Shown: piece after piece, positions 24,215-35,576 of the stretch
Layout: the number at the start of each line of letters is the position of its first letter
Position numbering within the stretch: position 1 is the first letter of the stretch
Notes under the pieces: generated by a model
The model's input: the letters and a program-made list of their open reading frames with translations, nothing else
What the model was told of the DNA's origin: nothing
Databases searched by the model: none
Source: Saccharina japonica
Taxonomy: Eukaryota; Sar; Phaeophyceae; Laminariales; Laminariaceae
Reading direction: 5' to 3'
Length of the DNA stretch: 64,000 nucleotides
Assembly: GCA_008828725.1 (NCBI GenBank)
Contig: MEHQ01002268.1
Location: forward strand, 186,001-250,000
Translations under genes and position numbers: made by a program

Positions 24215-24390
24215 CTTCTTTTCTACCCGTCGACATCCAGCACACCCAGTGTCCATGCCGATTCTTCATCCTAAAAAGGTACCAGTTCTGTGGTCACAAA
24301 ACTACGACACAAGAGATACTACGCTCAGTGCAGTAAGCAGAGCAGACAATGCAATGCCATATACGACAGGCAAGACCTACCCTGCTAGCA
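24215..24390 (-). repeat. Third copy of the 11480-11770 repeat, inverted
   Basis: CTACCCGTCGACATCCAGCA and GCAGTAAGCAGAGCAGACAA match the complement of 11590-11760 and 19440-19620. Confidence 0.8.
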
Positions 24391-25381
24391 ATCCACGTGC
24401 ATGCAAGAGAAAAAAAGAGAAAAAAAGGAAAAAAGCGAAAAGGAAAAAATAATAAAAAGTAAATATACTGAAGCATATCAACAATCAAGCAACCAAACAA
24501 AAAGCATGACAAAATAAAAGAAAGAATGTGTCGTGCTTCTCCCAGAGGAGATGCGACATCCAATAAAAAACAAATGAAATGAAACGAAATGAAATGGACC
24601 GAAACAGCGCCAACAGAGCAAGACTAAGAACGACAGGAAAGGACAGCCAGCCGGAGCACACCAAAAGCACCTTCCAAAGGCCAGCCGAGGCAGGTTTGTG
24701 CCCGTAGTACAGGCAGGTTCTACCAGCTAGTCGGTCTGGCACCTACTCTGTTTGCCGTCTCTTTCCTGCTTTCGTCCGTCCTGGTTTCCCTATGACCCCC
24801 CCCACCCTCCGTCTCCATTCCCTTGGGCGCCACCCATACAACGGGTACGTGGCACTTCCAACTCAATTCCGTTTCGTTCTCGTGTAACACACGAGAGTCC
24901 CGGAAAGAGAACGGGGAATAACAAAAACAAAATGAATACGTACGTAGCTAAGCAACCAAAGAAAGTCCCAGGAAAAATACGGAAGGCGGAGAAACAAAGG
25001 CAAAAGCGATCACGGTAACAAAAATAGGTAGAACAAAGTAAATGAAGCAAATGATGCGGGGGGCTGTAGCATCGCTGTCGTGCCCCCCTTGAGAAGCAAC
25101 AACAGGCAATACAACAATCAAAAATAAAAAAATGAAATAAGAAATAAGAAAATGAAAACAAACAAGCAAACAAAGGGAAAGAAAGACCACCAGAAATACC
25201 GAAGGAAATAAATAAAAAAAACAAAAAGGCAAATAAACACCCAGTTTGTTATCCGCCAAGCCAGGTAGTATTTTTTTCTCATCACAGGGATAAGAACGAG
25301 AGTAACAATGAAACTAAATATATATATATATGAATATACACAGAGTACTCGTGTATCATATACATATACACGAAGAAAATA
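24390..25381. other. A-rich/low-complexity interval, no gene
   Basis: Long purine-rich stretches (AAAAAGAGAAAAAAAGG and similar, 24405-24560 and 25095-25235) produce hydrophobic Phe/Leu-rich shadow ORFs on the minus strand. Nothing else recognised. Confidence 0.5.
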
Positions 25382-26008
25382 GGGCAGCGGCCAAAAACAG
25401 GTACACCTGGTCCGTTCGGGGCCAAAAACAGGTATATACTAAAATCAAGTTTAAAACGCACCCCTCGAACCTGCCGTTCCTTGCAACGCAAAGTAGAGTT
25501 TTTTCATGTTCTTCGTGCTCGCCCGGTGGCTACGTATATGAGTAGCTGCTATTAATAGTACGAGGAACGAACGCCTGCTGCTGTATTCTCCCTTCTCAGC
25601 TTGCAACACCCCTGGTATTCCAAGTCAACCACAATCCCGAAGGGGAGCCTTCTATCTCGTATTATTTCGGCGGAGGTGTGCAGGCAGATACATGTGTGTC
25701 GCTCGAGTGGCGTGTAGTGCGAGGTGCGAAGGGAGGAGGGGGTCTCCGCGTACGTCGGCATTTGTATAGGGGGCATATAGGGTGGAACTATGAAGGGCCT
25801 CTGATTGGCTTAAAAACGACAAAAAAAAGGTGAAAGTCAAGCAGAGTAGATAAAATCAGGTATACCTGGGTTTTAAAGAGGCAAAAACCGGTACAACGAG
25901 TTTTGGACCAATGGCAGGGCACGTGGAGTGCGTTTTTGACTTGATTTTAAGTATGTACCTTTTTTTGGCCGCAAACGGACCAGGTATACCTTTTTTTGGC
26001 CTCTGCCC
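25382..26008. mobile_element. Mutator-like non-autonomous element with ~85 bp TIRs
   Basis: 25382-25466 (GGGCAGCGGCCAAAAACAGG ... AAAACGCACCCC) is inverted at 25925-26008 (outer end CCTTTTTTTGGCCTCTGCCC). By eye the arms are about 85% identical over ~84 bp. The flanks are AAGAAAATA on the left (25373-25381) and AAGAAAAAATA on the right (26009-26019). This fits a 9-11 bp target duplication with a later change in the A run. Long TIRs with a 9-11 bp duplication are characteristic of Mutator-like elements. The ~460 bp interior has no coding capacity. Confidence 0.75.
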
Positions 26009-26275
26009 AAGAAAAAATATGTATCATGTACATATTCATCCATACATACATAGTATACCCGGTATATGATATAATATTATATATATGTGTATTTACTACG
26101 TACAGCTTATATGTACATATAATACATATTCACATAAAATACATACATGGCATACTATTAATGCCGTTAATCGTGCTTTACGAGGTATATACGTAATCGG
26201 AATATCAACCAGTGGCAGAAAAATTTTGCTTTATATATGCTGTTTTGAGCATCATCATGTGGACACGTAATGGTG

Positions 26276-26349
26276 GCCCCCGTAGCTCAGTCGGTTAGAG
26301 TTTTGGTCTTATTAACCAAATGTCGTGGGTTCGAGTCCCTCCGGGAGCA
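26276..26349 (+). tRNA. tRNA-Ile(UAU)-like gene, slightly degenerate
   Basis: The 74-nt cloverleaf has acceptor strands GCCCCCG/CGGGAGC with discriminator A (one C-A mismatch at 3:70). The D arm is GCTC-AGTCGGTTA-GAGT. The anticodon stem TTGGT/ACCAA encloses loop CTTATTA with anticodon TAT at 26310-26312. The T arm is GTGGG-TTCGAGT-CCCTC, with a T-T mismatch at 50:64. A-box and B-box sequences are good and a T run follows at once (26350-26354), as for a pol III terminator. Position 37 is T rather than the usual purine. It is either a functional minor Ile tRNA or a recent pseudogene. No intron. Confidence 0.65.
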
Positions 26350-26972
26350 TTTTTATATACCTGGTACCTGGTATACACCTCGAGGACTACAGTAGACTTG
26401 TCTACATGCCTCGGGAGCATTTTTATATCTCGTGGACTAGACTGCTCTTCACGCAGAATGGCGAGCGAATGCGCACGCACGCACGCACGGTGGGTGGGGC
26501 TTTCCCGTCCCGCCAACGCTTGCTTCCAACGCGTCTTCTCGCGTCCCGCCGGGGCTGAAGCTTTTTATTTTATTGCACCACCACCACCAAAAAAAAGAAG
26601 AAGGTGCCCTGGTTGGTATACATACGTGTACAACTGCTGTACGAGGTGTACTCGTAGTAGACCCACGAACAAGAAATAACGTACGACGTATTATATGTAC
26701 AAATAGTAATACAGTAAGTAAGGTAAAACTCACTTTTAGGAGCACCCTACGTGATAAAATTGGAATAAGAAATCGTGCTCGGCGGCTATCAATAGAGTTC
26801 CTACCAGGTACCAGGTAGAATGGTTTATCTATCTATCTATGCTCAAGGCCCAAGGTTGGGCAACAATGGTGTCACAACAGTGATCTAAGCCTTGCTCACA
26901 TCATTATGAATACCTGGTAGGTGTTTTGTTGTTGGCGGGCCCATGCTGTTATTTACCTGGTATATAATACGA
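26350..26972. other. tRNA downstream region with duplicated 3' tail; no gene
   Basis: CGGGAGCATTTTTATAT after the tRNA (26342-26357) recurs at 26409-26425, about 68 bp downstream. Beyond it are (ACGC)n at 26470-26487, a CCACCACCA stretch and CTAT repeats (26828-26842). Confidence 0.5.
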
Positions 26973-27328
26973 CAGGGGTACCCGAAAAGTATTTTTTTCG
27001 ACACCTAACTATCTAAAATGGTCAGAATGGAAAAACAACCGAAGCACTGCTGTGATCGCTGCACTATTAAGAGCAAAATTAGTTATTTTTTCTGAAATTT
27101 TCCAAAAACCAATTACTTGGTTTTAAAGACCCCCCCCCCTGAGCCTCGCGGGGGGGGGGGGGGGGGGGGGGGGGTATTTAAAACCAAGTAATTAGTTTTT
27201 GGAAAATTTCAGAAAAAAACACTTGTTTTGTGCTAAGTCGTCCAGCGATCACAGTGCTCCGATTGTTTTTCCATTCTGGCCATTTTAGGTAGTTAGGTGT
27301 CGAAAAATCAATTCTGCGGGCCCCCCTG
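26973..27328. mobile_element. hAT-like foldback MITE
   Basis: 356 bp. The ends are CAGGGGTACCCG at the left and the complement of CAGGGGGGCCCG at the right. Arms of about 150 bp are inverted (ACACCTAACTATCTAAAATG / CATTTTAGGTAGTTAGGTGT, then TCTGAAATTTTCCAAAAACC). The centre is a C run (27130-27138) facing a G run (27149-27173). AATACGA flanks both sides (26966-26972 and 27329-27335), so a 7 bp match that would be 8 with one change. CAGGG termini and an ~8 bp duplication are hAT hallmarks. No transposase. Confidence 0.8.
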
Positions 27329-27865
27329 AATACGACGTCGTACGTATTATGATCAGTATTGCTGCAACTATTGAACATCATAATGTTGTGTACTGGTGAG
27401 GGAAAAACGACATTCTTGACATTGTTCTTGACAACAAAAACCTATTCCAGGTACCGGGTATTTCACTCGCGGTGACGAGGTTATTATGCCATGTAAAGAT
27501 GGCGCCCGCTCTTAAGAAATCGGTTCATAAGAAATTGAGCCTCGGTCTCCCGCCATAAATAAGAATCTCGCTGTTAGCAACGTATCATAGGTGAATTACA
27601 TAGAAAAGGGCCACACAAGAAACAGCACAGCGATCGACACGCACACCACACCAAATAAGAAAAGGGCGTAATTGGGATGTTGGGAATATTATTTTGCAAG
27701 GGTCTGCCGAAACACCAGCGTTCTCCACATCGTGTGTTCTCGCGAGGCGTTGTCGCTTGGGGTAGCTCTGATACCTCTTGACCTGTACGTAGGCGTTTCT
27801 TGTGTAATGCCGCCTGTACGCGTACGCTTCGAGCGAATGATTCTGCAACTGCAACATCATCAATA

Positions 27866-27914
27866 TCTCAATCCCAATCAAGTAATCAATCAATTCAACA
27901 ATCAATCAGTCAAC

Positions 27915-27950
<36 letters not shown>

Positions 27951-28036
27951 TAATCAATCAATCAAGCAATCAAACAATCATTCAATCAATCAATCAATCG
28001 ACCAATCAACCAATCAATCAATCAATCAACCAACCG
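27866..28036 (+). repeat. (AATC)n tetranucleotide array
   Basis: AATCAATCAATC with occasional ACC/AGC changes. The long Asn-Gln-Ser-Ile reading frames across it are artefacts of the repeat. Confidence 0.95.
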
Positions 28037-28039
28037 ATG

Positions 28040-29105
28040 CGAACAATATTTCTGGCGGAGCACGAGCTAAACGAGGCACGAGAACACAACGTTGAGCGCA
28101 CGAAGCTGGTCGGTAAAAATTACGGCGGTTAACGAGAGCCCAAACAAATAAGAACCACCTTTTAAGACATGCAGCGAACGGTTGGTTGATGAGAGCCCGG
28201 CAAAAAAAAAAAAAACTGCATTGTAATAACTTAGCTTGTATTATGCATATGTGCACACAACATCACAATTGGCCAGGACCGCTCCCTTGCACATCGTGGG
28301 CATGATTTATCCTATTAATAGCGGAGACATAGATAGATCAATGTAGCACACCATTAGGCGTATGTTATAACCGAATTGAGAGGTTGTCGACACCTTGTGG
28401 GGTTTGCTACTGTATAAGCATTTTTCAATGGCTCCACATAGATTGTGTTTTACGCCTACAATGTGCAAGGGGGGGGGTCCCGGCCACCCGTGACAATAAA
28501 ATGAGCCTCCAAGCCAAAATTGGAGTTTCTTAACAGCGGGAGCCTTCCGAAAGTGATGCGAGTTTCTACTTTACACGGCGCTAAAAACTAGGGACCCTTT
28601 CGAGATGGCTGAAGCTGGAGTTTACGTAATTTTAAAGGTATCTAACGACCGTCGAAGTCCGCGATCAATTTCCGATTATTTTCTTGGAACACAATTTGAC
28701 GACAGTTGGAAATATCCTAGCGACAGCTTCGGATACATATCCCTATCTTATATATTAGCAGGGGGCTGACACAACACGTAGACACAGCAACAGCCGGGTG
28801 CTTGCGTGCAGTTGTGGTAGTAGCAGGGGTGAAGACTTGCCCCTTTCACCCCCTCACCGATCGCATGCTGCAGCAACGAAAGGTGTAACTACAGCCAAGT
28901 AAGTCTACGTATATATGAGATCGCGGTTGGAGTCCTGGACTGACCGTCCCGCTTAACCAAAGGACTACATCGAGGCTAGGTGAAATCTGGCGCGCGCAAA
29001 AACGACGGCCTCCTACTACCTTTGGTTGCAACACCGCCAGAGTCACAATGTTAGTTTGCACCGCGAATCAAGAGATTGGTGTTTCAAATTTTCGCGCACA
29101 GATAT
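28040..29105. other. No gene recognised
   Basis: Mixed unique sequence with homopolymer runs (A 28203, G 28471). A weak tRNA-like string at 28925-28985 on the minus strand lacks a usable B box. Confidence 0.4.
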
Positions 29106-29107
29106 AG

Positions 29108-29109
29108 CA

Positions 29110-29156
<47 letters not shown>
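29108..29156 (+). repeat. (CAG)n trinucleotide array
   Basis: About 16 near-perfect CAG units. Surrounding poly-Ala/poly-Ser/poly-Leu ORFs are frame shadows of the repeat. Confidence 0.95.
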
Positions 29157-29158
<2 letters not shown>

Positions 29159-29359
29159 ATAGCGTACGTACGTATGCCGGCGAGGAGCAAGAACTCCCAG
29201 CCGCGCTCGACTGTGGGGGGGATAGTAGTCCCTCGGTGAGTCGATCGGTAGGAGTGACTCGCGCGCTCCTTCTGGGTGGCAAGAAGGGGCGTTCTGGGAT
29301 AGCTTGGGTAGAGTGCGCGGCCTACGCCTCTTGCGAGGGAGAGACTGCGGGGTTGTCGG

Positions 29360-29470
29360 CTGCGGGGGGGTGTACTCATGGCGTGCATGGCCGAAGCGCA
29401 TGAACATAGACCCTCGCATCCCTACAATGCCGGGACGGAGCATGTCGGGTTTTCACCGAACAGGCATACA
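29360..29470 (-). mobile_element. Poly-C-ended repeat (tail motif), minus copy
   Basis: On the minus strand it reads GGTGAAAACCCGACATGCTC, CCCGGCATTGTAGGGATGCG, AGGGTCTATGTTCATGCG, then ACCCCCCC. It is the same motif that follows LINE 3' ends between 40 and 61 kb (for example 43990-44105 and 49560-49680). Confidence 0.7.
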
Positions 29471-29834
29471 TTCCTAGGGGGGGGGCAGAAACCAAGTAAA
29501 ACCGTTAGGTAACGAATCACATAATTATGCACTATGCCTTCGAGTAGAATCATGCCATCAACCCCCCCCCCTCGTTATTCTTTCCAGCACTACAGTAGTG
29601 ACAAAAACAACGTCAGTTCTGATTTATAATTGACATTTCTTCCTCGTGTTTATGCGGGTCTCCATAACCACAAATGATAACTATTAATATGAGGTGTTCC
29701 ATGTCGCATGCCGCCATGTCAAATCGTGCAATAAATACTCAGACGTCTATAAGAGCACACTTGACGTGTTGGTCAACCCAGATTACCCCCGCTTCACCAT
29801 TACAACTCAATCAGCACTGGATTTCCATACCTGG

Positions 29835-30230
29835 TACACAGTAATATTATGCACTGCAGAATCAGAAGCCATAATCAGCAGTATTTTTCCAACCCGTTAA
29901 TATCATGCACTGTAGAATCAAGTCAAAATCAGCAGTGATTTTCCAACACATCAATATCATGCACTGTGGAATCAAGTCAAAATCAGCAGCACTTTTCCAA
30001 CACAGTAATATTATGAACTGCAGAACCAAGCCACAATCAGCAGTATTTTTGTATTTTTCCAACCCATTAATACCATGCACTGTAGAATCAAGACAACATC
30101 AGCAGTGATTTTCCAACACATTGATATCATGCACCGTAGAATCAAGTCAAAATCACCAGCACCAACACCTTGATGTCATGCACAGTAGAACCAAGCCAAA
30201 ATCAGCAGTAATTTTCCAACACATCGATCT
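29835..30230 (+). repeat. ~55-65 bp tandem minisatellite, about 7 units
   Basis: The unit is ATCATGCACTGTAGAATCAA GTCAAAATCAGCAGTGATTTTCCAACACAT, with substitutions and short insertions. Alternating GTGATTTT / GTATTTTT variants suggest a two-unit higher-order period. Confidence 0.9.
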
Positions 30231-30424
30231 GAAAACATAATACGGCACACCAGTATACCAGTCTAACAAATCGTGCACACAAATAGCTGTGATCCATCAT
30301 ACCAGAGTACAAACACACCACAACTACAGTCCTCGCTCAACCATGTAATACCAGCCAAGACACAGGGAAACACGAAAATAAAGCAAGATGAAACATATCC
30401 AATCCACCACCAACACAACAGTTG

Positions 30425-30482
30425 GCCACACTGGAACATATAACATGCCTGCTTCCCAGGATAAAATGAGAAATTCGCGCCC

Positions 30483-30525
<43 letters not shown>

Positions 30526-30930
30526 TGTCCCCTTCCCCTCGTGCTCCTCCTCTCGTCGTCCGTCGCCATACCGCACCCCAGCCGCGAATGGTTCGTCGTA
30601 CCCTTCGACTCAGAAAAGCCAGAGAAACGGAATGGGCCTGACGCGGTTGGGAGGGGATATGGCGACGGACGACGAGAGGAGGAGCGCGAGGGGAAGGGGA
30701 CAAGCAGCAGCAGCAGCAGCAGCGGGTTTGGGCCAGAGTGGTTGGTCGTACCCCTTCGACCCAGGAAACCATAGAAACGGGGTGGGCCTGACGCGGTTGG
30801 GGGGGGGGCGGCGAGAGGAGGAGCACGAGGGGAAGGGGACAAGCAGCAGTAGCAGCAGCAGCAGTAGCGGGGCGCGAACTTTCCGATTTTATGCTGGAAA
30901 TCAGGCGTGTTGTATGTTCCAGTGTGGCCA
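30425..30930. repeat. CAG/CTG microsatellites inside a compound inverted repeat
   Basis: 30425-30600 contains (CTG)14 and CCCCTTCCCCTCGTGCTCCT. It is inverted relative to 30655-30725 and to 30775-30930, which contain GAGGAGCACGAGGGGAAGGG followed by (CAG)n and then the flank GCGCGAACTTTCCGATTTTA. The two right-hand blocks are themselves a ~135 bp tandem duplication (GGGCCTGACGCGGTTGGG in each). The 280-codon minus ORF over this region is a Ser/Gln/Ala-rich by-product. Confidence 0.8.
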
Positions 30931-31287
30931 AGTTTTGAACGCGTCGCTTGCTGGCACGCGTGGCTATACCATGAGTCGTGGAGGAAGAGCAGTAGATAAT
31001 GTACGCCACCACCAAATACCAAACGCACACACAAGTAGGCCAGTACTTGTCGTCAAAGGTCCCACCACAAACACCACGCAGGAGTGAGCCGTACCTTGCC
31101 GTCACGCTCCACCCTCACATATATACGGACAGTATCTTATCATCGAAGTCCGGGTCGTATCTTATTATCATCATCGACTGCCCCCGTAGGGAGCAGCCCC
31201 CGCCACACATCATATAATCCCAATTTCCGTAGACCAGTGGAAACCCCCAGATATCCGGAAACCAGTATCGAGCAACCGCATACCACA

Positions 31288-31335
31288 AACAGGGGGTGGG
31301 GGGTACTCATTTGTTGCTTGCCTTAATCATTTAAA
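31288..31335 (-). mobile_element. Very short LINE 3' end, minus copy
   Basis: GGGGTACTCATTTGTTGCTT GCCTTAATCATTT is the complement of the LINE 3' terminal sequence seen at 44712-44745 and 47330-47360. It starts from a G run (C run on the element strand). Confidence 0.7.
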
Positions 31336-31339
31336 CATT

Positions 31340-33005
31340 GACTACGCGAGACAAAGCACTGCTCAGCCCTCGGCACAGAGCGCGGAGTGTGTGGCTGACG
31401 GCGTCTTGCTCGCTCTTCCCGGCGTCGAGCAAGGTTTCTTCCCTTGGCCGAACGTCTCACACACCAGAGTTTTCACCGTCGGCGCCTGGAGAAAATACAC
31501 GCGGACAGAACGGAGGAGGTAGCGCTCCACAAACGTTCTCCCGTTCTCCCATCCCCGAGTCTGCGCTACCGTACGCGTATCGTCACAGTATTGCGCGACG
31601 CGGCAGAGCAATTTACCAAATCGGGGACATGGTGGTGGGATGAACCCGCCCCTTAGGCTCTCACCCGGCTACCATGTCTCCCATTCGGTTAACCTCGCTT
31701 ACGCGTTGCGCAATGCCGTAAATAGCACACACGCGCGTAGCATGTGATGATACGCATGCGGCAGCGTGGACTCAGGGATGAGGAAAACGTTTGGAGCGTC
31801 GCATCCTCCGTTCGGTGCGTGTGTCTTCTAGCGCCGGCGGTGAAAAATCTGGTAGCTGACACGTTTCGTTCGCTAGCCCAAAAAAGGGAAGCTACTGAAC
31901 GCCGGAACGAGTGAGCGCAATACCTTCGACCACATCCTTCGCGCACTGTGTCGAGAGTTAACGCTTTTAGCACTGTACCCGCGCTTTTGGGGACAAAATG
32001 CTTGGAATTAGTGTGGAATAATTTGTTCAGTAGTAAAAGGGTTAAGTAGGGCCTCCACGGTCACCGTGATGCAGACACCGCAAAAAAATATGGTTTGCAC
32101 AGGGGGTGCCGTTTACGGTGTTTTTTTGGCGAGTGCGTTTCTTAGTGTCAAACGCGAGGTGTGCTGAACAGGTTGCGCCCGAGGACGGGACGCGGGACGG
32201 TGCAACTCGCTGGAAAAATGAGTATATACGACCAGTTCGTGTTTGTTCTCCAGCGGATGATGGGTAGATGTAAAGCTTAAGGTTCACCACACTTCAACAT
32301 TTGGAAATGTGGCGTGTGCCAATTTAACTCTGTTGCAGTAAACAGCGGCTGCTGTAGTACCCAAGGGGGTTTGAGGTCCTTCAGGGCGCATTTGTGGGCG
32401 GGAACATGCGGCCGGGACCGTTCGATGACGGAAATGACCTGTTGAGCGCCTTGGTCGACTTGTCCTTGAATCAGACGGTCGCGAGTCCGCCTTTTCGTAC
32501 GAACCGGGGGTGGGGGGCACCGACGACGGCAAGGGAGAAGAAGCACGCACAACCCTGCCACCGTCAGACGTTTGGGTGGGTGGTGGCGGTTGTCCAGCGG
32601 TATAATGGCTTTGAGGATGAAGAGCTGGGGTTCTAGAAAGTATACGTGGTCATGCAGAGCAGGGGAGGACACGGACTGGATAATAATGCACCCCCACGTG
32701 AGGCAACGAATGCTGCTCGAAGAGCCGTTGGGCCGCGCTGCCTCAACAGCGCCGATGAAACTCACCTCGCACGAGCATGTCCAGCTGGAAACACAAACCA
32801 TTCCGGGAAATAATGATCCCGCTGTTGGAGAAGGTATGTCGGACAAGGTCACGACCCGTTGGCGCGAGTGGCTGCCGAGGCTGCGCTAATGGCACGCGAA
32901 CCGTAGGGAGGGAGGCCGGCGCGTGTAGAGGCAACCGAGATTGCAACGGTAAGCGGGCCAGCTTGCCGGCAGTACCGCAGCACCCACTGTCCCGTTTTTA
33001 AAGAA
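31340..33005. other. Unassigned, possible 5' part of the second Ty3 fragment
   Basis: GC-richer sequence open in several short frames on both strands. The longest is a 191-codon minus frame, 32852-32277, without recognised family. Because the next 700 bp are the Ty3 gag-pol linker on the plus strand, part of this interval may be decayed gag or LTR, but no LTR pair, primer site or zinc knuckle could be confirmed. Confidence 0.3.
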
Positions 33006-33009
33006 CAGG

Positions 33010-33700
33010 TTAGGGACCACTCGGCCGACGAGCATCCGTGGATGGAGGGAAGAGCCTTTCGGCACTACAAGACGGGAGGAATATTTCGACCGGAGACGCG
33101 GTGTACAGCGTGGATTCACGTCGAGAGGCAGGATACCATCTGCCTAAACTCGGCAAGAGCGGGAGTGTAGTGAGTAGTCGCCTCTCTGGGTTGCACGGAA
33201 GCAACTACCCCAGTGACTGGTTGTGCGCTCCCTCCCACCGTCGTACCACCGTTTTGCATAAGCTACATCGGTCATAGTAGGAGCGTGACAAACGGGCTTA
33301 GCCGTCCAGACAGCTAAAGGACTCGGTGTAAGCTGCCTAGTAAATAAATCTGGATCCCAAGCAACGAAGTGCCTGATACTGTTGAGTGTGTTGGTTGATG
33401 CCAAATATGAGTTGCTGTCTACCACCATCAGGGTACGGGTCTCGCCCGCTTCACCTAACCTCGTGGAGATAGACAACTCCTCCACCGTAAGAAGCAGTAC
33501 AGCCCGGGGATATGGGAATGGAGGCGCGAAGCATTGCTTACCTATTCATAGCAAAGTCCGCGAGTTTTCCGTACCGGCAGTGGTAGTTCAGCCACTAACG
33601 GTAAACGGTAGCGCGTGGCATACCGCAAAGAACGGCCACCGCTCGCGAGTGAGAATGCGTAACCCGGTAGAATGTGCAAGATGCCAACCAATTTGAGCAA
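33010..33700 (+). mobile_element. Second Ty3/gypsy gag-pol linker fragment, plus strand
   Basis: 33038-33277 (KSLSALQDGRNISTG, AGYHLPKLGKSGSVVSS) and 33382-33696 (SPASPNLVEI, REFSVPAVVVQPLTV) align in order with the minus-strand ORF 2756-1821. Nucleotide similarity is also visible (TCGGCAAGAGCGGGAGTGTA against the complement of 2418-2437). The frames are separated by stops. Protease and RT are not found downstream, so the element is truncated after about 33700, just before a Harbinger-like MITE. Confidence 0.75.
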
Positions 33701-33878
33701 ACACTTGAGTATACATAAATAGTGCACGATTAGTACATTGCACGGCGTTTGCACCCTCCCCGTTGTCGATGAATTTGCCTTGGCAATTCGACCGAGGGAG
33801 CGTGTTATCTTGCACCGTACACGAACGGTACATTGCTCTGGTATTGCACAGCAACATGGCATTGAAGCGCCCTTCTTA

Positions 33879-34117
33879 GGGTCGTTCTTATTGAGCATCT
33901 TTTCCCCAAAATGTTGAATACTTTTTTCCAAAAAAACAGGAAAAGCAGGAAAAACAGGATATATTTGGAAATTTTGGAATATTAACAGAGGCCAAAACAT
34001 TTGGAAGGCTTGGCATTCCAATATTTTGATTTTGTTTTGGAAAATTGAAAATCCTAAAAATTGCGCGAAAAACAATATTGGAAATTTTGGGGAAAAGTTG
34101 CTCGATAAGAACGACCC
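33879..34117. mobile_element. PIF/Harbinger (Tourist)-like MITE, TSD TTA
   Basis: 239 bp. The left end GGGTCGTTCTTATTGAGCAT and the right end (complement) GGGTCGTTCTTATCGAGCAA share 34 bp of TIR with two mismatches, ending CTTTTCCCCAAAAT. TTA occurs immediately on both sides (33876-33878 and 34118-34120). A TTA target duplication with G-rich TIRs is the signature of PIF/Harbinger MITEs. The interior is AT-rich and non-coding. Confidence 0.85.
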
Positions 34118-34120
34118 TTA

Positions 34121-35573
34121 TGACACCCTATCATACTCGTGACCGTACCCGCACTACTGCTGTAGACTACGTATGTTCAAGTATACAGCTACGATACGAA
34201 GTGCACATGTGTGTTCATATGTACGGGCACAGACTACACAGCACTACTGTATTCATGCGTACAAATAACAGTACTAGAATAATGGAAGTAATGAGGGTTT
34301 TTCCTGTCCGTGTGCCCGGTAAATCTCCTCATAGCTGCATTTCTCAGTAGGCAAGTCCACCCCGCGCGGAATCCAGAAAAAAAGCCCCCCACACACCACG
34401 CGCGACAAACACAAATATTTCGGCAGCAGGAGCCGCAGCACAGTAGTAGAAGCCGTGTGCTACGATGGGGGTATACAGTTTTAGCACTTTTTGGCTGAAA
34501 CGTTTCCTGAATGATCTATTAAAGGCTATTAAAGGCTATTAAAGGCTCCTCCACCCAAAATCGTCCCACTTTTATTTCTGTGTTGCAATTGTTTTCAGAG
34601 GATGCTTGCAGTAGGTGGTGAGATTGTTGATCGGGTAGCACTTTTCTTTTCCTTCAGCATCCATGCTTAGACTACTGCAGGTATGGAGGTATGGAGCTCT
34701 TCACGTGAGGAGCTCAGGAAACTCTGTAACATGGTGTCATACACCTCAATCGTTGCATGCGTCAGAAGTGCAAGGCCTCTAGTCTACAATACTACTCTGG
34801 GGGGCAGCATAAGTACGGGGTGCGCTGTCTTAAAAGTGACTTCCAGCAACGCATCAGCAGCAGCAGGCATTGCTGTGCAACTGGTGCTGTGGCTTGTTGT
34901 GGTGTGTGGCGTGTATACACGCACACACTCATACAGCGAGGCGTGGTCACCCCGTGATAGTGAATATTTACGGAGGTATTGTGCTTGCCGCCTATAGCCG
35001 ACCCTCCCACAAGAACCCTAACCGTAACCCAAACCCTATGCCAGTGATCAGAACTACAGTTGGATGCTGTGCTTGGTAAGACTCTTACTGTAGGTTGATT
35101 CGGCCGGCTTGGATGCTGTGTTTGGAAAAACTCTAGGTTGATTCCACCCGCTCGGGATGCTATGGCTCGGCTCTCGTAGGTCAATTACAGCAGTAGCTTT
35201 CTTGCGCAAAACAGTTGTCTGTTACACAAACTGAAAATCACCCACTTGGAAAAAAAAACTTGGATGAAAACCCGCTTCTGGCGTTGTGTTGAATGTTTCA
35301 TGAGGCAAGCAAGACAAGACAGCCCACCAGCTTGCTCAGCTTGCAACCTGCAAGGCGTCCGTACAGCCACCCACCGGATCGGGGCCGGCCATGACCCATA
35401 CCTTAGCGTCCCTATTAAATCTGCTCACTGCAATGCTCTCGTTTCGCGAGGACCTGGGCACGTTGCTGTAGTGTCCTCCAAACAAAATCGGCAAAATTCA
35501 AAATTAGATCGAAAATTGTGAGAATTTTCAGATTTTCCACCAGGCAGGCCTCAGATCAGTCCAAAGAGGCCAC
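34121..35573. other. No gene recognised
   Basis: Contains three tandem copies of CTATTAAAGG (34517-34548), CAGCAGCAG stretches (34854-34866) and a degenerate CCCTAA-like string (35010-35035). No conserved ORF. Confidence 0.4.
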
Positions 35574-35576
35574 TCA

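Noticed and set aside
28920..28990. tRNA on the minus strand
   Set aside because: An A-box-like GTAGTCCTTTGGTTAAGCG is present, but there is no GGTTCRANNCC and no foldable acceptor stem.
29026..29403. Poly-Ala protein at the CAG array
   Set aside because: Open in several frames on both strands because of the repeat; flanks are a poly-C-ended retroelement motif.
30263..31105. 280-codon minus ORF
   Set aside because: Composed of CAG-repeat products and inverted-repeat sequence; no domain, and equally long frames occur in the other frames.
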